Below, one piece after another: positions 1 through 6,602 of a stretch of 22,594 bases of DNA; the first letter of the stretch is position 1; every line of letters begins with the position of its first letter. Made by a program: the position numbers and the translations under genes. The stretch is from Syntrophaceae bacterium UBA7544 (lineage in GTDB: Bacteria; Desulfobacterota; Syntrophia; Syntrophales; Smithellaceae), in the NCBI GenBank assembly GCA_002479215.1, contig DLME01000140.1:1-22594 (forward strand), written 5' to 3'. Below the pieces are notes generated by a model, which was not told the DNA's origin, did no database searches, and saw only the letters and a program-made list of their open reading frames with translations.

Positions 1-1
1 T

Positions 2-745
2 GCGGAGAACGAAAGAATTGTCGCTTCCACTTTTGATGCATCCATCTGGGCTTTTAAAAATAAAAAGTTAAAAAAAATAAATGTGTTATCCTCTTCCATG
101 GTATTTGAAAGTACAAATAATTTTCCCACCGCGGAAGGCGAACAACTAAAGTGTCCGCCTCCCTTGTCAACCTATGGTTTTCAGAAACTCGCCTGTGAAT
201 ACTATGCCAAAGGAGCTTATGAACAGTATCAATTACCTTATACGATCATCCGTCCTTTCAATTGCATAGGAATTGGAGAGAAACGAGCTTTGGGCGACAA
301 GGAAATTCTATCCGGTAATGTTAAATTGGCGATGAGCCACGTTGTGCCCGATCTAGTGCAGAAAGTTCTCAAAGGGCAGGACCCTCTACATCTCCTCGGC
401 GCAGGCAATCAGATCCGCCATTATACCTATGGCGGCGATCTGGCAAAGGGAATAAGAATTTGCATTGAGAGTGAAAAATCAATTAATGAAGATTTTAATT
501 TATCTACCCCACTTTCAACTACTGTGATCGAACTTGCGGAAATGATTTGGAACAAGGTTTATAAAGGGGGTAAACTCTTTCGCTATGTCTCGGATACGCC
601 CTTTGAATATGATGTGCAGAAAAGAATCCCCAATGTGGAAAAAGCCAAAAGGGTATTAGCCTTTGAAGCTAACACTTCTTTGTCGACATCGCTTGACGAA
701 ATAATTCCGTGGATCAAGGAACAAATAGCTATCGGGGGGATTTGA
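2..745 (+). CDS. NAD-dependent sugar epimerase/dehydratase, 5' truncated by the window edge
   Basis: The reading frame is already open at base 2 and ends at the TGA at 743-745, so the N-terminus and its NAD-binding glycine motif lie outside the window. The visible 247 residues match the C-terminal two thirds of an extended short-chain dehydrogenase of the UDP-glucose 4-epimerase/dehydratase type. A serine-rich strand (LSSSMVFES) comes first, then the catalytic YxxxK in STYGFQK (Tyr58 and Lys62 of the visible part), IIRPFNCIG, and the substrate-domain segment GAGNQIRHYTYGGDLAKGI. A GTG at 83 is internal and not a start, because the family sequence continues upstream of it. The product probably makes or modifies a nucleotide sugar for surface glycan, given the glycosyltransferase that follows. 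The exact substrate cannot be read from sequence. Confidence 0.88.
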   Translation, partial: AENERIVASTFDASIWAFKNKKLKKINVLSSSMVFESTNNFPTAEGEQLKCPPPLSTYGFQKLACEYYAKGAYEQYQLPYTIIRPFNCIGIGEKRALGDKEILSGNVKLAMSHVVPDLVQKVLKGQDPLHLLGAGNQIRHYTYGGDLAKGIRICIESEKSINEDFNLSTPLSTTVIELAEMIWNKVYKGGKLFRYVSDTPFEYDVQKRIPNVEKAKRVLAFEANTSLSTSLDEIIPWIKEQIAIGGI

Positions 746-841
746 ATGGTTAGTGTTGAAATGATTTTATCTTCATTTACCGTTTATACGGAGAATTTCG
801 GGAAACAAGCCTTTATCGTTGCCAGTAGAAGAAAGGCGTGA
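746..841 (+). CDS. Possible 31-residue mini-ORF wedged between epimerase and glycosyltransferase
   Basis: The ATG at 746 directly follows the epimerase TGA (743-745), and a G-rich stretch at 735-739 could act as a ribosome binding site. The frame runs 31 codons (MVSVEMILSS...SRRKA) to a TGA at 839-841, whose last base is the A of the glycosyltransferase ATG. Both junctions have the form expected of translational coupling. The peptide resembles no family I know, and has a mildly hydrophobic start and a basic end. It may be a small protein, a leader that couples translation of the next gene, a remnant of a deleted gene, or chance. An ORF this short in about 95 bases is weak evidence alone. Confidence 0.3.
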   Translation: MVSVEMILSSFTVYTENFGKQAFIVASRRKA

Positions 842-1560
842 TGCACATAAATAAGTTGGCTATCATTATCCCCGCGTACAACGAGGGCGATAATATCAAG
901 GCGCTTTTGGATCGTATTCAGCGGGATATAAAAATACCGGTCGAGGTCAATGTCATCTATGATTTCGACGAAGACACCACACTGCCGGTTTTAGCAAAAA
1001 TCAAGGGGCTGTATCCATTCACAGTGAGGGCGATAAAAAACGCCTATGGGAAAGGCGTGCTGAACGCCATCAAAACGGGCTTGCGCCATGCGGGCCAAGA
1101 AGCCATGCTTGTGGTGATGGCTGATCTTTCAGACAGTCTTGAGATTGCCGACGAGATGTACAGAAAAATCACAGAGGAAGGCTGCGACATCGTCTGCGGT
1201 TCACGCTACATGAAGGGCGGCAGTCAACAAGGCGGTCCAAAATTAAAAGGACTTCTTTCCAGAATGGCCGGCCTTTCACTTCACTGGCTGACGGGGATTC
1301 ATACACATGATATTTCCAACAGCTTCAAGATGTACCGTAAATCGGTCATCGACACGATGGAGATCGAAAGCGATGGAGGGTTCGAGATTGGAATGGAACT
1401 TACAGTAAAGGCCTTTGCGGCCGGGTATAAAATCGTGGAGATTCCATCATCCTGGAAGGACAGGACTACGGGAGAGTCGCGTTTCCATCTCTGGAAATGG
1501 CTGCCCAAGTATTTGAAATGGTATGGTTGGGCTTTAAGACGGCGTTTCAAACTGCAATAG
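841..1560 (+). CDS. Family 2 glycosyltransferase, polyprenyl/dolichyl-phosphate sugar synthase-like
   Basis: This is a 239-residue GT-A fold enzyme. It opens with the nucleotide-sugar binding strand LAIIIPAYNEGDNI. The acidic metal-binding region is VVMADLSDS at about residues 91-99, followed by the family segment CDIVCGSRYMKGG. There is no C-terminal membrane domain, only a basic aromatic tail, so it resembles the soluble DPM1-like type that charges a lipid phosphate or extends a lipid-linked glycan at the inner membrane. A GTG at 838 and the ATG at 841 are both possible starts. The ATG is preferred because it overlaps the TGA of the preceding mini-ORF by one base and follows GAAAGG at 831-836. 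Hand counts of sampled lines give about 47-53% GC, higher than sampled lines of the operon to the right, so separate acquisition is possible. The sugar is unknown. Confidence 0.85.
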   Translation: MHINKLAIIIPAYNEGDNIKALLDRIQRDIKIPVEVNVIYDFDEDTTLPVLAKIKGLYPFTVRAIKNAYGKGVLNAIKTGLRHAGQEAMLVVMADLSDSLEIADEMYRKITEEGCDIVCGSRYMKGGSQQGGPKLKGLLSRMAGLSLHWLTGIHTHDISNSFKMYRKSVIDTMEIESDGGFEIGMELTVKAFAAGYKIVEIPSSWKDRTTGESRFHLWKWLPKYLKWYGWALRRRFKLQ

Positions 1561-1668
1561 AGAGCAGTAATTGATTAATTCTTATTTTGAATAATGACCT
1601 TTGTATAAGCCGCCATTTGGACTGCGATTTAAAATGAAGACATTTTATAAAAAAATAAATATAGAGAG

Positions 1669-1689
1669 AATAACGAAATCCGTTCTTTT
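1669..1689. terminator. Weak hairpin between convergent transcription units, possible terminator
   Basis: A four-base stem AACG/CGTT (1672-1675 with 1681-1684) closes a five-base loop. It can extend by two A-T pairs across one mismatch and is followed by TTTT on the + strand. It lies between the glycosyltransferase (+) and the Trm112-like gene (-), where a terminator is expected. The stem is short and the U-tract weak, so this is tentative. I see nothing else definite in 1561-1748. Confidence 0.22.
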
Positions 1690-1748
1690 CTATCAAAAGG
1701 AAAAGTGAGTTCGAAGTGCCGAGCAATTCCGGTTGCAGTATTTATGCA

Positions 1749-1919
1749 TCAGGTAAGTTTTTTTGCCTCTTCCACAAGCATGATCGGAATATCATTTTTG
1801 ACTTCATAAAGTAACTTGCATTGGTTACAAACCACTCCTTGGAGTTTTTCATCCCACCTCACAGTGCCGTGGCATTGCGGACACGCCAGAATTTCCAAAA
1901 GCTTCTTGTTTAAAGACAT
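1749..1919 (-). CDS. Trm112/YcaR-like small zinc-ribbon protein (UPF0434 type)
   Basis: This 56-residue ORF runs from an ATG at 1919-1917 to a TGA at 1751-1749. The protein starts MSLNKKLLEILACPQCHG and carries two cysteine pairs, C13-P-Q-C16 and C31-N-Q-C34, followed by the family's hydrophobic ending (LLYEVKNDIPIMLVEEA). This is the pattern of the bacterial Trm112-like proteins, including E. coli YcaR. An AAGGAG immediately upstream overlaps the end of waaC, and the gap between genes is three bases, so it is the last gene of the lipid A/core operon. Eukaryotic and archaeal Trm112 activates methyltransferases. The job of the bacterial form is not settled. E. coli ycaR also sits just downstream of msbA-lpxK, so the linkage to lipid A genes is shared. 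Confidence 0.9.
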   Translation of the reverse strand: MSLNKKLLEILACPQCHGTVRWDEKLQGVVCNQCKLLYEVKNDIPIMLVEEAKKLT

Positions 1920-1922
1920 TTT

Positions 1923-2951
1923 TCACTCCTTCCTTAATTTTTCCTCAATGACGGCAAAGACCTGCTCCGGCGAAATATCCTTCATACATTTTTTTGTCGA
2001 ACATTTTTTCAAAAAGCACGGACTGCAAGGTAGCCCCGCCGTTATAATGGTATGCTCTTTACCATATGGTCCGGTTCGAGCCGGATCGGTAGGCCCGAAA
2101 AGAGCAATGACTGGTGCTCCCACTGCAGAAGCGAGATGCATCGGCCCGGAATCGGTTGTTATCACCATTTGCGCTTTTTTATAAAGATAAGCGAGATCAA
2201 GAAGTGAAGTTTGTCCGCCTAAATTAATTCCTTCCGTAGTCATTCTTGAAGTTATTCCTTCAATAGACCCCTTTTCGCTTCCCGTAAAAACAACTTTCAT
2301 TTTCAGTTTATTATTGGCTAAATCGGCTAAATGGGCAAATTTTTCATTATCCCAGAGTTTTGTTTCCCAATAGGCCACAGGATTAATCGCGATAAATTTT
2401 TTATCATCCAGCTTGTATTTACTCATTAAGAGCCGAACTTTTGCTTCGGCATCGTTGTTTGAAGGTAGAATAAATTCAACATTATCGGTCTTCGAGCCCA
2501 GATAGCGCGGAAAATCCAGGTAGCGGTCAACTGCGTGTTTATTCATATCTTCGGGGATTTTTTCATTAAGGAATAAGCCGCTTAATTCCTGCAGTGAATC
2601 ATAACCCAGTTTTCGTTTCCCTCGGCTGAAAAAAACAATAACGGAACTTTTAAAGAGGCCGTGGAAATCAATCACCAGATCGTAACGCCGCCGCCGCAGT
2701 TCTTTTATCAATAAGAGCGTGTTAATCAAGGGCTTAAGAATTTTACCTTTTTGAATATCTTTGGACCAGCTTTTACGCCGGGAAATTAAAACCGTGTCCA
2801 GATAAGGGTGGTTTTTGACTAAATCCGCCGCCGCTTCTTCGACAACCCAGGTTATATGGGCATCAGGATAGAGACGGCGCAATGCAGCAAGCGAAGGCAG
2901 AGTGTGAATGACATCACCGATGGCGCTTAATTTGACGATTAGTATATTCAC
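1923..2951 (-). CDS. waaC: Lipopolysaccharide heptosyltransferase I (family GT9)
   Basis: This enzyme transfers the first heptose from ADP-heptose to Kdo of the LPS inner core on the cytoplasmic face of the inner membrane. At 342 residues it has normal family length. The N-terminus MNILIVKLSAIGDVIHTLPS and the following WVVEE (35-39) are typical of heptosyltransferase I rather than II. The C-terminal domain holds the ADP-heptose binding signature TTDSGPMHLASAVGAP and FGPTDP. A cysteine cluster CSPCxxxxCxxxxCM near the C-terminus is shared with the waaF product and is common in GT9 proteins. The start is GTG at 2951, overlapping the gmhB TGA by four bases (GTGA), with AAAGGA six bases upstream. 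Assignment to WaaC rather than another GT9 member rests on motif resemblance and context. Confidence 0.87.
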   Translation of the reverse strand: MNILIVKLSAIGDVIHTLPSLAALRRLYPDAHITWVVEEAAADLVKNHPYLDTVLISRRKSWSKDIQKGKILKPLINTLLLIKELRRRRYDLVIDFHGLFKSSVIVFFSRGKRKLGYDSLQELSGLFLNEKIPEDMNKHAVDRYLDFPRYLGSKTDNVEFILPSNNDAEAKVRLLMSKYKLDDKKFIAINPVAYWETKLWDNEKFAHLADLANNKLKMKVVFTGSEKGSIEGITSRMTTEGINLGGQTSLLDLAYLYKKAQMVITTDSGPMHLASAVGAPVIALFGPTDPARTGPYGKEHTIITAGLPCSPCFLKKCSTKKCMKDISPEQVFAVIEEKLRKE

Positions 2952-3535
2952 TTTCTATCCTTTAATATCCATTGCACAGCTTCCAATATGTCTGCCGCAA
3001 TAAAATCCGGTTCCCCCTCCGGTGTTGCCTCATCCGGACCATCATCCTGCAATAAACCTTGACCGAATCCGGTTTTTACTAAAATCCCCCTGACTCCCAC
3101 TTTTTTGCCCGCTTCCATATCGCGGAATCTATCGCCTATCAAGTAAGAGCGCTTTAAATCAATGTTTAATTCTTGAGCCGCACACAACAACATACCAGGC
3201 GCCGGTTTACGGCAGCTGCATTCCCGCAGATAAATTCCTATTCCTTCAGTAGGATGATGCGGGCAATAATAAAATTTATCTATGCTCGCACCCATCCGCA
3301 GTAAATCGGCTTGCAGGCGCTCATTGGTTAAATTCACAAACTCCTCTGTGAAAAAGCCCTTAGCCACGCCGGCTTGGTTAGTAATCACCAATGCTTTCAT
3401 TCCACTTAAATTAATCAATCTGATTGCCTCATAGGCGTTGGGAATTACTTTTAGTTTATCCGGGCTATCCAGATATCCAACTTCTTCATTGATCGTTCCG
3501 TCCCTGTCGAGAAATACAGCAATGTTCTTTTTCAT
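2948..3535 (-). CDS. gmhB: D-glycero-D-manno-heptose 1,7-bisphosphate 7-phosphatase
   Basis: This HAD-superfamily phosphatase removes the 7-phosphate from heptose 1,7-bisphosphate on the way to ADP-heptose (or GDP-heptose) in the cytosol. The catalytic motif FLDRDGTINEE supplies nucleophile Asp10 and acid/base Asp12. VITNQAGVAKG follows as motif II, and IGDRFRDM (Asp135, Asp139) provides the magnesium site. A zinc site typical of GmhB is visible as Cys91, His93, Cys106 and Cys108. The 195-residue length is usual. It lies between the two heptosyltransferase genes that use its product, 5 bases after waaF and overlapping waaC by four. The other heptose genes, gmhA and hldE/hldA/hldC, are not in this window. 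The sequence does not decide between alpha and beta anomer. Confidence 0.93.
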   Translation of the reverse strand: MKKNIAVFLDRDGTINEEVGYLDSPDKLKVIPNAYEAIRLINLSGMKALVITNQAGVAKGFFTEEFVNLTNERLQADLLRMGASIDKFYYCPHHPTEGIGIYLRECSCRKPAPGMLLCAAQELNIDLKRSYLIGDRFRDMEAGKKVGVRGILVKTGFGQGLLQDDGPDEATPEGEPDFIAADILEAVQWILKDRK

Positions 3536-3540
3536 TAAGT

Positions 3541-4599
3541 TTAATTCCTGTGATTATTTAATAGATTTTGCGCGGCCGCAAAAACATTTTCTACGGAAAT
3601 CAATTTCATACAGCGGAAATCATCCGGGCATGTTTCTTTCAGGCAGGGACTACAGGATATATCCTTACGGACGATGGTAAAGCTATTTCCAGTAGGTGAT
3701 GTAGTTATAGGGTTGGTTGAGCCGAAAATGGCGACAGTAGGAATACTAAGCGCGCCGGCTATATGCATTAGCCCGGAATCATTACTGATGAAAAGACGGC
3801 ATTGGGAAATTAAATAAATAGCTTCCCGCAGAGTAGTTTTGCCGGCAAGGTTAATCAAATTGGTGTGCGCCAGTCTTTGAACTTCTTGCGCTGTTTCTCC
3901 ATCAGCTTTGCCGCCCAGCAGGATTATCTGCAAGGAGTGACTTTCATTGAGCTTGTCTGCTACAGCGGCAAATCTATCGGGAAACCATCTTTTAGCCGGG
4001 CCATAAGTAGCGCCCGGGGCAATGCCAATTATAACCTTATCTTTTTCGGGTATAAATTTGCGCCAGACGCTTTGAGCATTAAAACGATTGATCTTCGTTT
4101 CCAGATGTAATTCCCGGCCGACAGAAACACACCCTAAAGCTTTGACCATTTCCAGATAATAATCAATTTGGTGAACTTTTTTTATCTTTTTAGTGCGCTT
4201 CACGCTATGGGTTAAAAGAAGGCCGCGGCCATCCGAACTGTAGCCGGCACGAAGCGGTATTCCGGCAGCGCAGGCAATTATCGCCGCTTCGATGGCATTT
4301 TGTAAAAGTATCGCCGCGTCAAATTTCTTTTTTCTCAGCTTGTGCGCGAGCTTAAATACGCCGATGGGATTATCTAATTTGCTTTCATAAATAATTACTT
4401 CATCCACAGCGGAAAAAAGGTCATAAATATCGGCCACCCATGGTTTTACAAGTACGGCAATGTGAGCGTAAGGATAAGTAGCGCGAATGGCGGCAACTGC
4501 CGGCAATGTTAAAACGGCATCGCCGATCCAGTTGGTTCCACGAATCAAAATTCTATTTATACCTTGTTTCGGCAATTTCTTTGTTTTTTTTGATTTCAA
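3541..4599 (-). CDS. waaF: Lipopolysaccharide heptosyltransferase II (family GT9)
   Basis: This enzyme adds the second heptose to the LPS inner core. The N-terminal motif IRGTNWIGDAVLTLPAVAA (19-37) is characteristic of WaaF. The C-terminal domain has SNDSGLMHIAGALSIP and FGSTNPITTSP, plus the GT9 cysteine cluster CSPCxxxxCxxxxxCM. The 352-residue length fits. The start is unusual: the only good in-frame start is TTG at 4599-4597, directly after the lpxL TGA (4602-4600), with AAGGA seven bases upstream. An ATG at 4603-4601 is out of frame and would give a short dead-end peptide. A run of eight A (4584-4591) follows the start. Losing one A would join that ATG to the waaF frame, so slippage or a sequencing indel is possible. 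Confidence 0.9.
   Translation of the reverse strand: MKSKKTKKLPKQGINRILIRGTNWIGDAVLTLPAVAAIRATYPYAHIAVLVKPWVADIYDLFSAVDEVIIYESKLDNPIGVFKLAHKLRKKKFDAAILLQNAIEAAIIACAAGIPLRAGYSSDGRGLLLTHSVKRTKKIKKVHQIDYYLEMVKALGCVSVGRELHLETKINRFNAQSVWRKFIPEKDKVIIGIAPGATYGPAKRWFPDRFAAVADKLNESHSLQIILLGGKADGETAQEVQRLAHTNLINLAGKTTLREAIYLISQCRLFISNDSGLMHIAGALSIPTVAIFGSTNPITTSPTGNSFTIVRKDISCSPCLKETCPDDFRCMKLISVENVFAAAQNLLNNHRN
4584..4591 (-). repeat. A8 homopolymer tract in codons 4-6 of waaF
   Basis: Eight consecutive A residues on the coding strand lie just after the TTG start of waaF. Homopolymers of this length are prone to replication or transcription slippage and to assembly errors. A one-base loss would place the upstream ATG (4603) in frame with the heptosyltransferase. 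Whether this is biologically used is unknown. Confidence 0.5.
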
Positions 4600-5487
4600 T
4601 CATTTATCCTTTTTTTGTTTTACCTGGCAGAGTTTTGTCTTCCAGCGTTGATGTACCCAAAACCATTGTTCGGGATATTTACGAATTTGCTTTTCAATAA
4701 TTCTAGTAAAGTTCTGTGTATTGGTTAATACATCGGCCTCTCGATTACCGGAAGTAATAATTTCTACCTTCTTGCCGATCTCCAATAAATATTTGCCATT
4801 GGGCAGGCGGCGAGTAAATGCGGGGAGCACCGAAGCTTCCGTGTGCGAAGCCAAAAGAGCCAGGCCAGATGTGGTGCAAGCTTGGCGGCCAAAAAAATCA
4901 ACAAATACTCCTCCATACCAGGCGACGTTTTGATCGATGAGCAGATTAATTGTAGCACCATTTTTCAATAGCCGAATCATCTTCCGCATGGTATTCTCTT
5001 TAGAAAGAGAAATGTTGCCGTAAGTGGCGCGCACACCGGTAATTACTTTTTCCAGCAAAGGACTGTCCAGAATGCGGTAAACAAAAATAAACGGCTGCGT
5101 CATTACCGCTAAGGCCGCATTGCCTATTTCCCAGTTGCCGAAATGAGCGCCAAAAAGGAGAACACCCTTTTCTTCCGTGCACGCTTGCTTGTAATTATCC
5201 AGGCCTTCGATGCTAATCCAGCGATGTAGATTGCTTTTATTTAAATAAGGAATATCGAAAAATTCGGCGACCACAAAAGAAAAACTGCGGTATGATTTTT
5301 TCGCAATCTTCACTATTTCTTCCAACTTCTTGTCGGGAAAAGACAGACTTAAGTTATGCAGGGCGATAAGCCGATGTTTTAAGGAAAGCCGATAACCGAA
5401 TTCAGCCAGCCCAACGGCGAATAGCCTTCTTAAGCCCAACGGTATATGTCTTATTAAAACTAATCCTATTTTTATCACTACAGGCAT
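4600..5487 (-). CDS. lpxL: Lipid A biosynthesis acyltransferase (LpxL/HtrB family)
   Basis: This is an inner-membrane late acyltransferase that adds a secondary acyl chain to the lipid A precursor. It has 295 residues, close to the family norm. The catalytic HxxxxD/E motif is seen in GAHFGNWEIGN, followed by LLIDQNVAWYGGVFVDFFG, a conserved substrate-site segment, and the C-terminal YPEQWFWVHQRWK, which is strongly diagnostic. The hydrophobic N-terminus (VIKIGLVLIRHI) fits a membrane anchor. The ATG at 5487 has AAGG immediately before it, which is too close. A GTG three codons later (5478) has better spacing and may be the true start. It is the only late acyltransferase in the window, so the gene name is by family. 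Kdo dependence and chain length cannot be read. Confidence 0.88.
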   Translation of the reverse strand: MPVVIKIGLVLIRHIPLGLRRLFAVGLAEFGYRLSLKHRLIALHNLSLSFPDKKLEEIVKIAKKSYRSFSFVVAEFFDIPYLNKSNLHRWISIEGLDNYKQACTEEKGVLLFGAHFGNWEIGNAALAVMTQPFIFVYRILDSPLLEKVITGVRATYGNISLSKENTMRKMIRLLKNGATINLLIDQNVAWYGGVFVDFFGRQACTTSGLALLASHTEASVLPAFTRRLPNGKYLLEIGKKVEIITSGNREADVLTNTQNFTRIIEKQIRKYPEQWFWVHQRWKTKLCQVKQKKDK

Positions 5488-5489
5488 CC

Positions 5490-6602
5490 TTATTGAACTT
5501 TTGATTCCTGAGCCGCTGCAAGTTCATTTAAAATAAATTTCTCAAATAATTCCATGGATGGAGTGATTTCCATCTCTATGCGCAAAATACAAATTATATT
5601 TAAAAATTCAGGGAATTCCTGAAGGCGGATGGCATCCTTTTGCGTTGTAATAAGAAAGTCAGCGCGATAATCAATAAATTGTTTTTTAATTTTTCCCAAT
5701 TGGTTTCCGCTATAGCGATGGTGATCGGAGAAAATATCAAAGAACAAAACTTGCGCCCCGGCGGCAAGCAGAGTATTTTTAAATGATTCGGGCTTAGCTA
5801 TTCCACAAAAAGCACAAACGTTTTTCCCTTTTAATTCGGAAATCGGCCATTGCCGACCGTTGTTCGCCTTGATTATATCCTTCGGCTTATGGATGCTCAT
5901 AAAAATAGGAATATTTTCAGCTTGCGCCAATTTGCCGATAATGTTGTTTGTTTGGGGCCCTTCTGAGGTGCGCGTAATCACAAAGGCGCCGGCACGTCTT
6001 AGCCCTGCAATCGGTTCGCGCAATCTTCCCCTCGGAAGAATATGGTCATTCCCCGGTTGATTTTGGCTATCCAATAAAACCAGATCTATATCCCGAAATA
6101 TTTTCCGGTGCTGAAAAGCATCGTCACAAATAAGAACATTTGCTCCGAATTGGTTGATGGCAGCCCTACCGGTAACAATTCGTTGGGAACCGGTAATTAC
6201 GGGAACGCCTGCTAGAGATTGAGCAATCAAAAGCGCCTCGTCTCCGGAGGTTTTGCTTTCGAGTAAAATCTTTTGACCATCCGAAACGATATTAACCGAT
6301 TGGACGCTTTTGCCGCCGTAGCCGCGGCTTAGAACTGCCGGCTGAAAACCGTTTTTTTTCAGCATTTTAGCCAGCATAATTATACAGGGAGTTTTACCAG
6401 TCCCACCGACGGTGATATTCCCAACGCTAATCACCGGACAGGGAAGCTTTACTGCCGGCAGTATTTTTTGATCGTAAAGCCAATTGCGAAAATTGATAAT
6501 CAGGCAATAAGGCAAAGAAAGGACAGATGCAATTGTCCTGGCTGGCCGGTAACGACTGATGGCTTCGTCGTCGTCATCCCAAATCCTTTGCCAATTGTTC
6601 AT
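5490..6602 (-). CDS. lpxK: Tetraacyldisaccharide 4'-kinase
   Basis: This inner-membrane-associated kinase phosphorylates the 4' position of the lipid A disaccharide. The P-loop GGTGKT at residues 66-71, preceded by PVISVGNITV, is the LpxK signature. Downstream are VLSRGYGG, GDEALLIAQ, CDDAFQHRKIFRDIDLVLLD, GRLREP and TTQKDAIRL, all typical. The start chosen is the ATG at 6602, which overlaps the end of msbA by 29 bases and gives 370 residues. An ATG at 6611 is also possible, with AAGGG four bases upstream. Longer versions reaching back to 6710 run deeper into msbA and are unlikely. Its position directly after msbA is the same as in E. coli. Confidence 0.92.
   Translation of the reverse strand: MNNWQRIWDDDDEAISRYRPARTIASVLSLPYCLIINFRNWLYDQKILPAVKLPCPVISVGNITVGGTGKTPCIIMLAKMLKKNGFQPAVLSRGYGGKSVQSVNIVSDGQKILLESKTSGDEALLIAQSLAGVPVITGSQRIVTGRAAINQFGANVLICDDAFQHRKIFRDIDLVLLDSQNQPGNDHILPRGRLREPIAGLRRAGAFVITRTSEGPQTNNIIGKLAQAENIPIFMSIHKPKDIIKANNGRQWPISELKGKNVCAFCGIAKPESFKNTLLAAGAQVLFFDIFSDHHRYSGNQLGKIKKQFIDYRADFLITTQKDAIRLQEFPEFLNIICILRIEMEITPSMELFEKFILNELAAAQESKVQ

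Noticed and set aside
1816..2184. A 122-codon open frame on the + strand opposite waaC and the Trm112-like gene
   Set aside because: Both genes on the - strand have clear motifs and start signals; this frame is a shadow.
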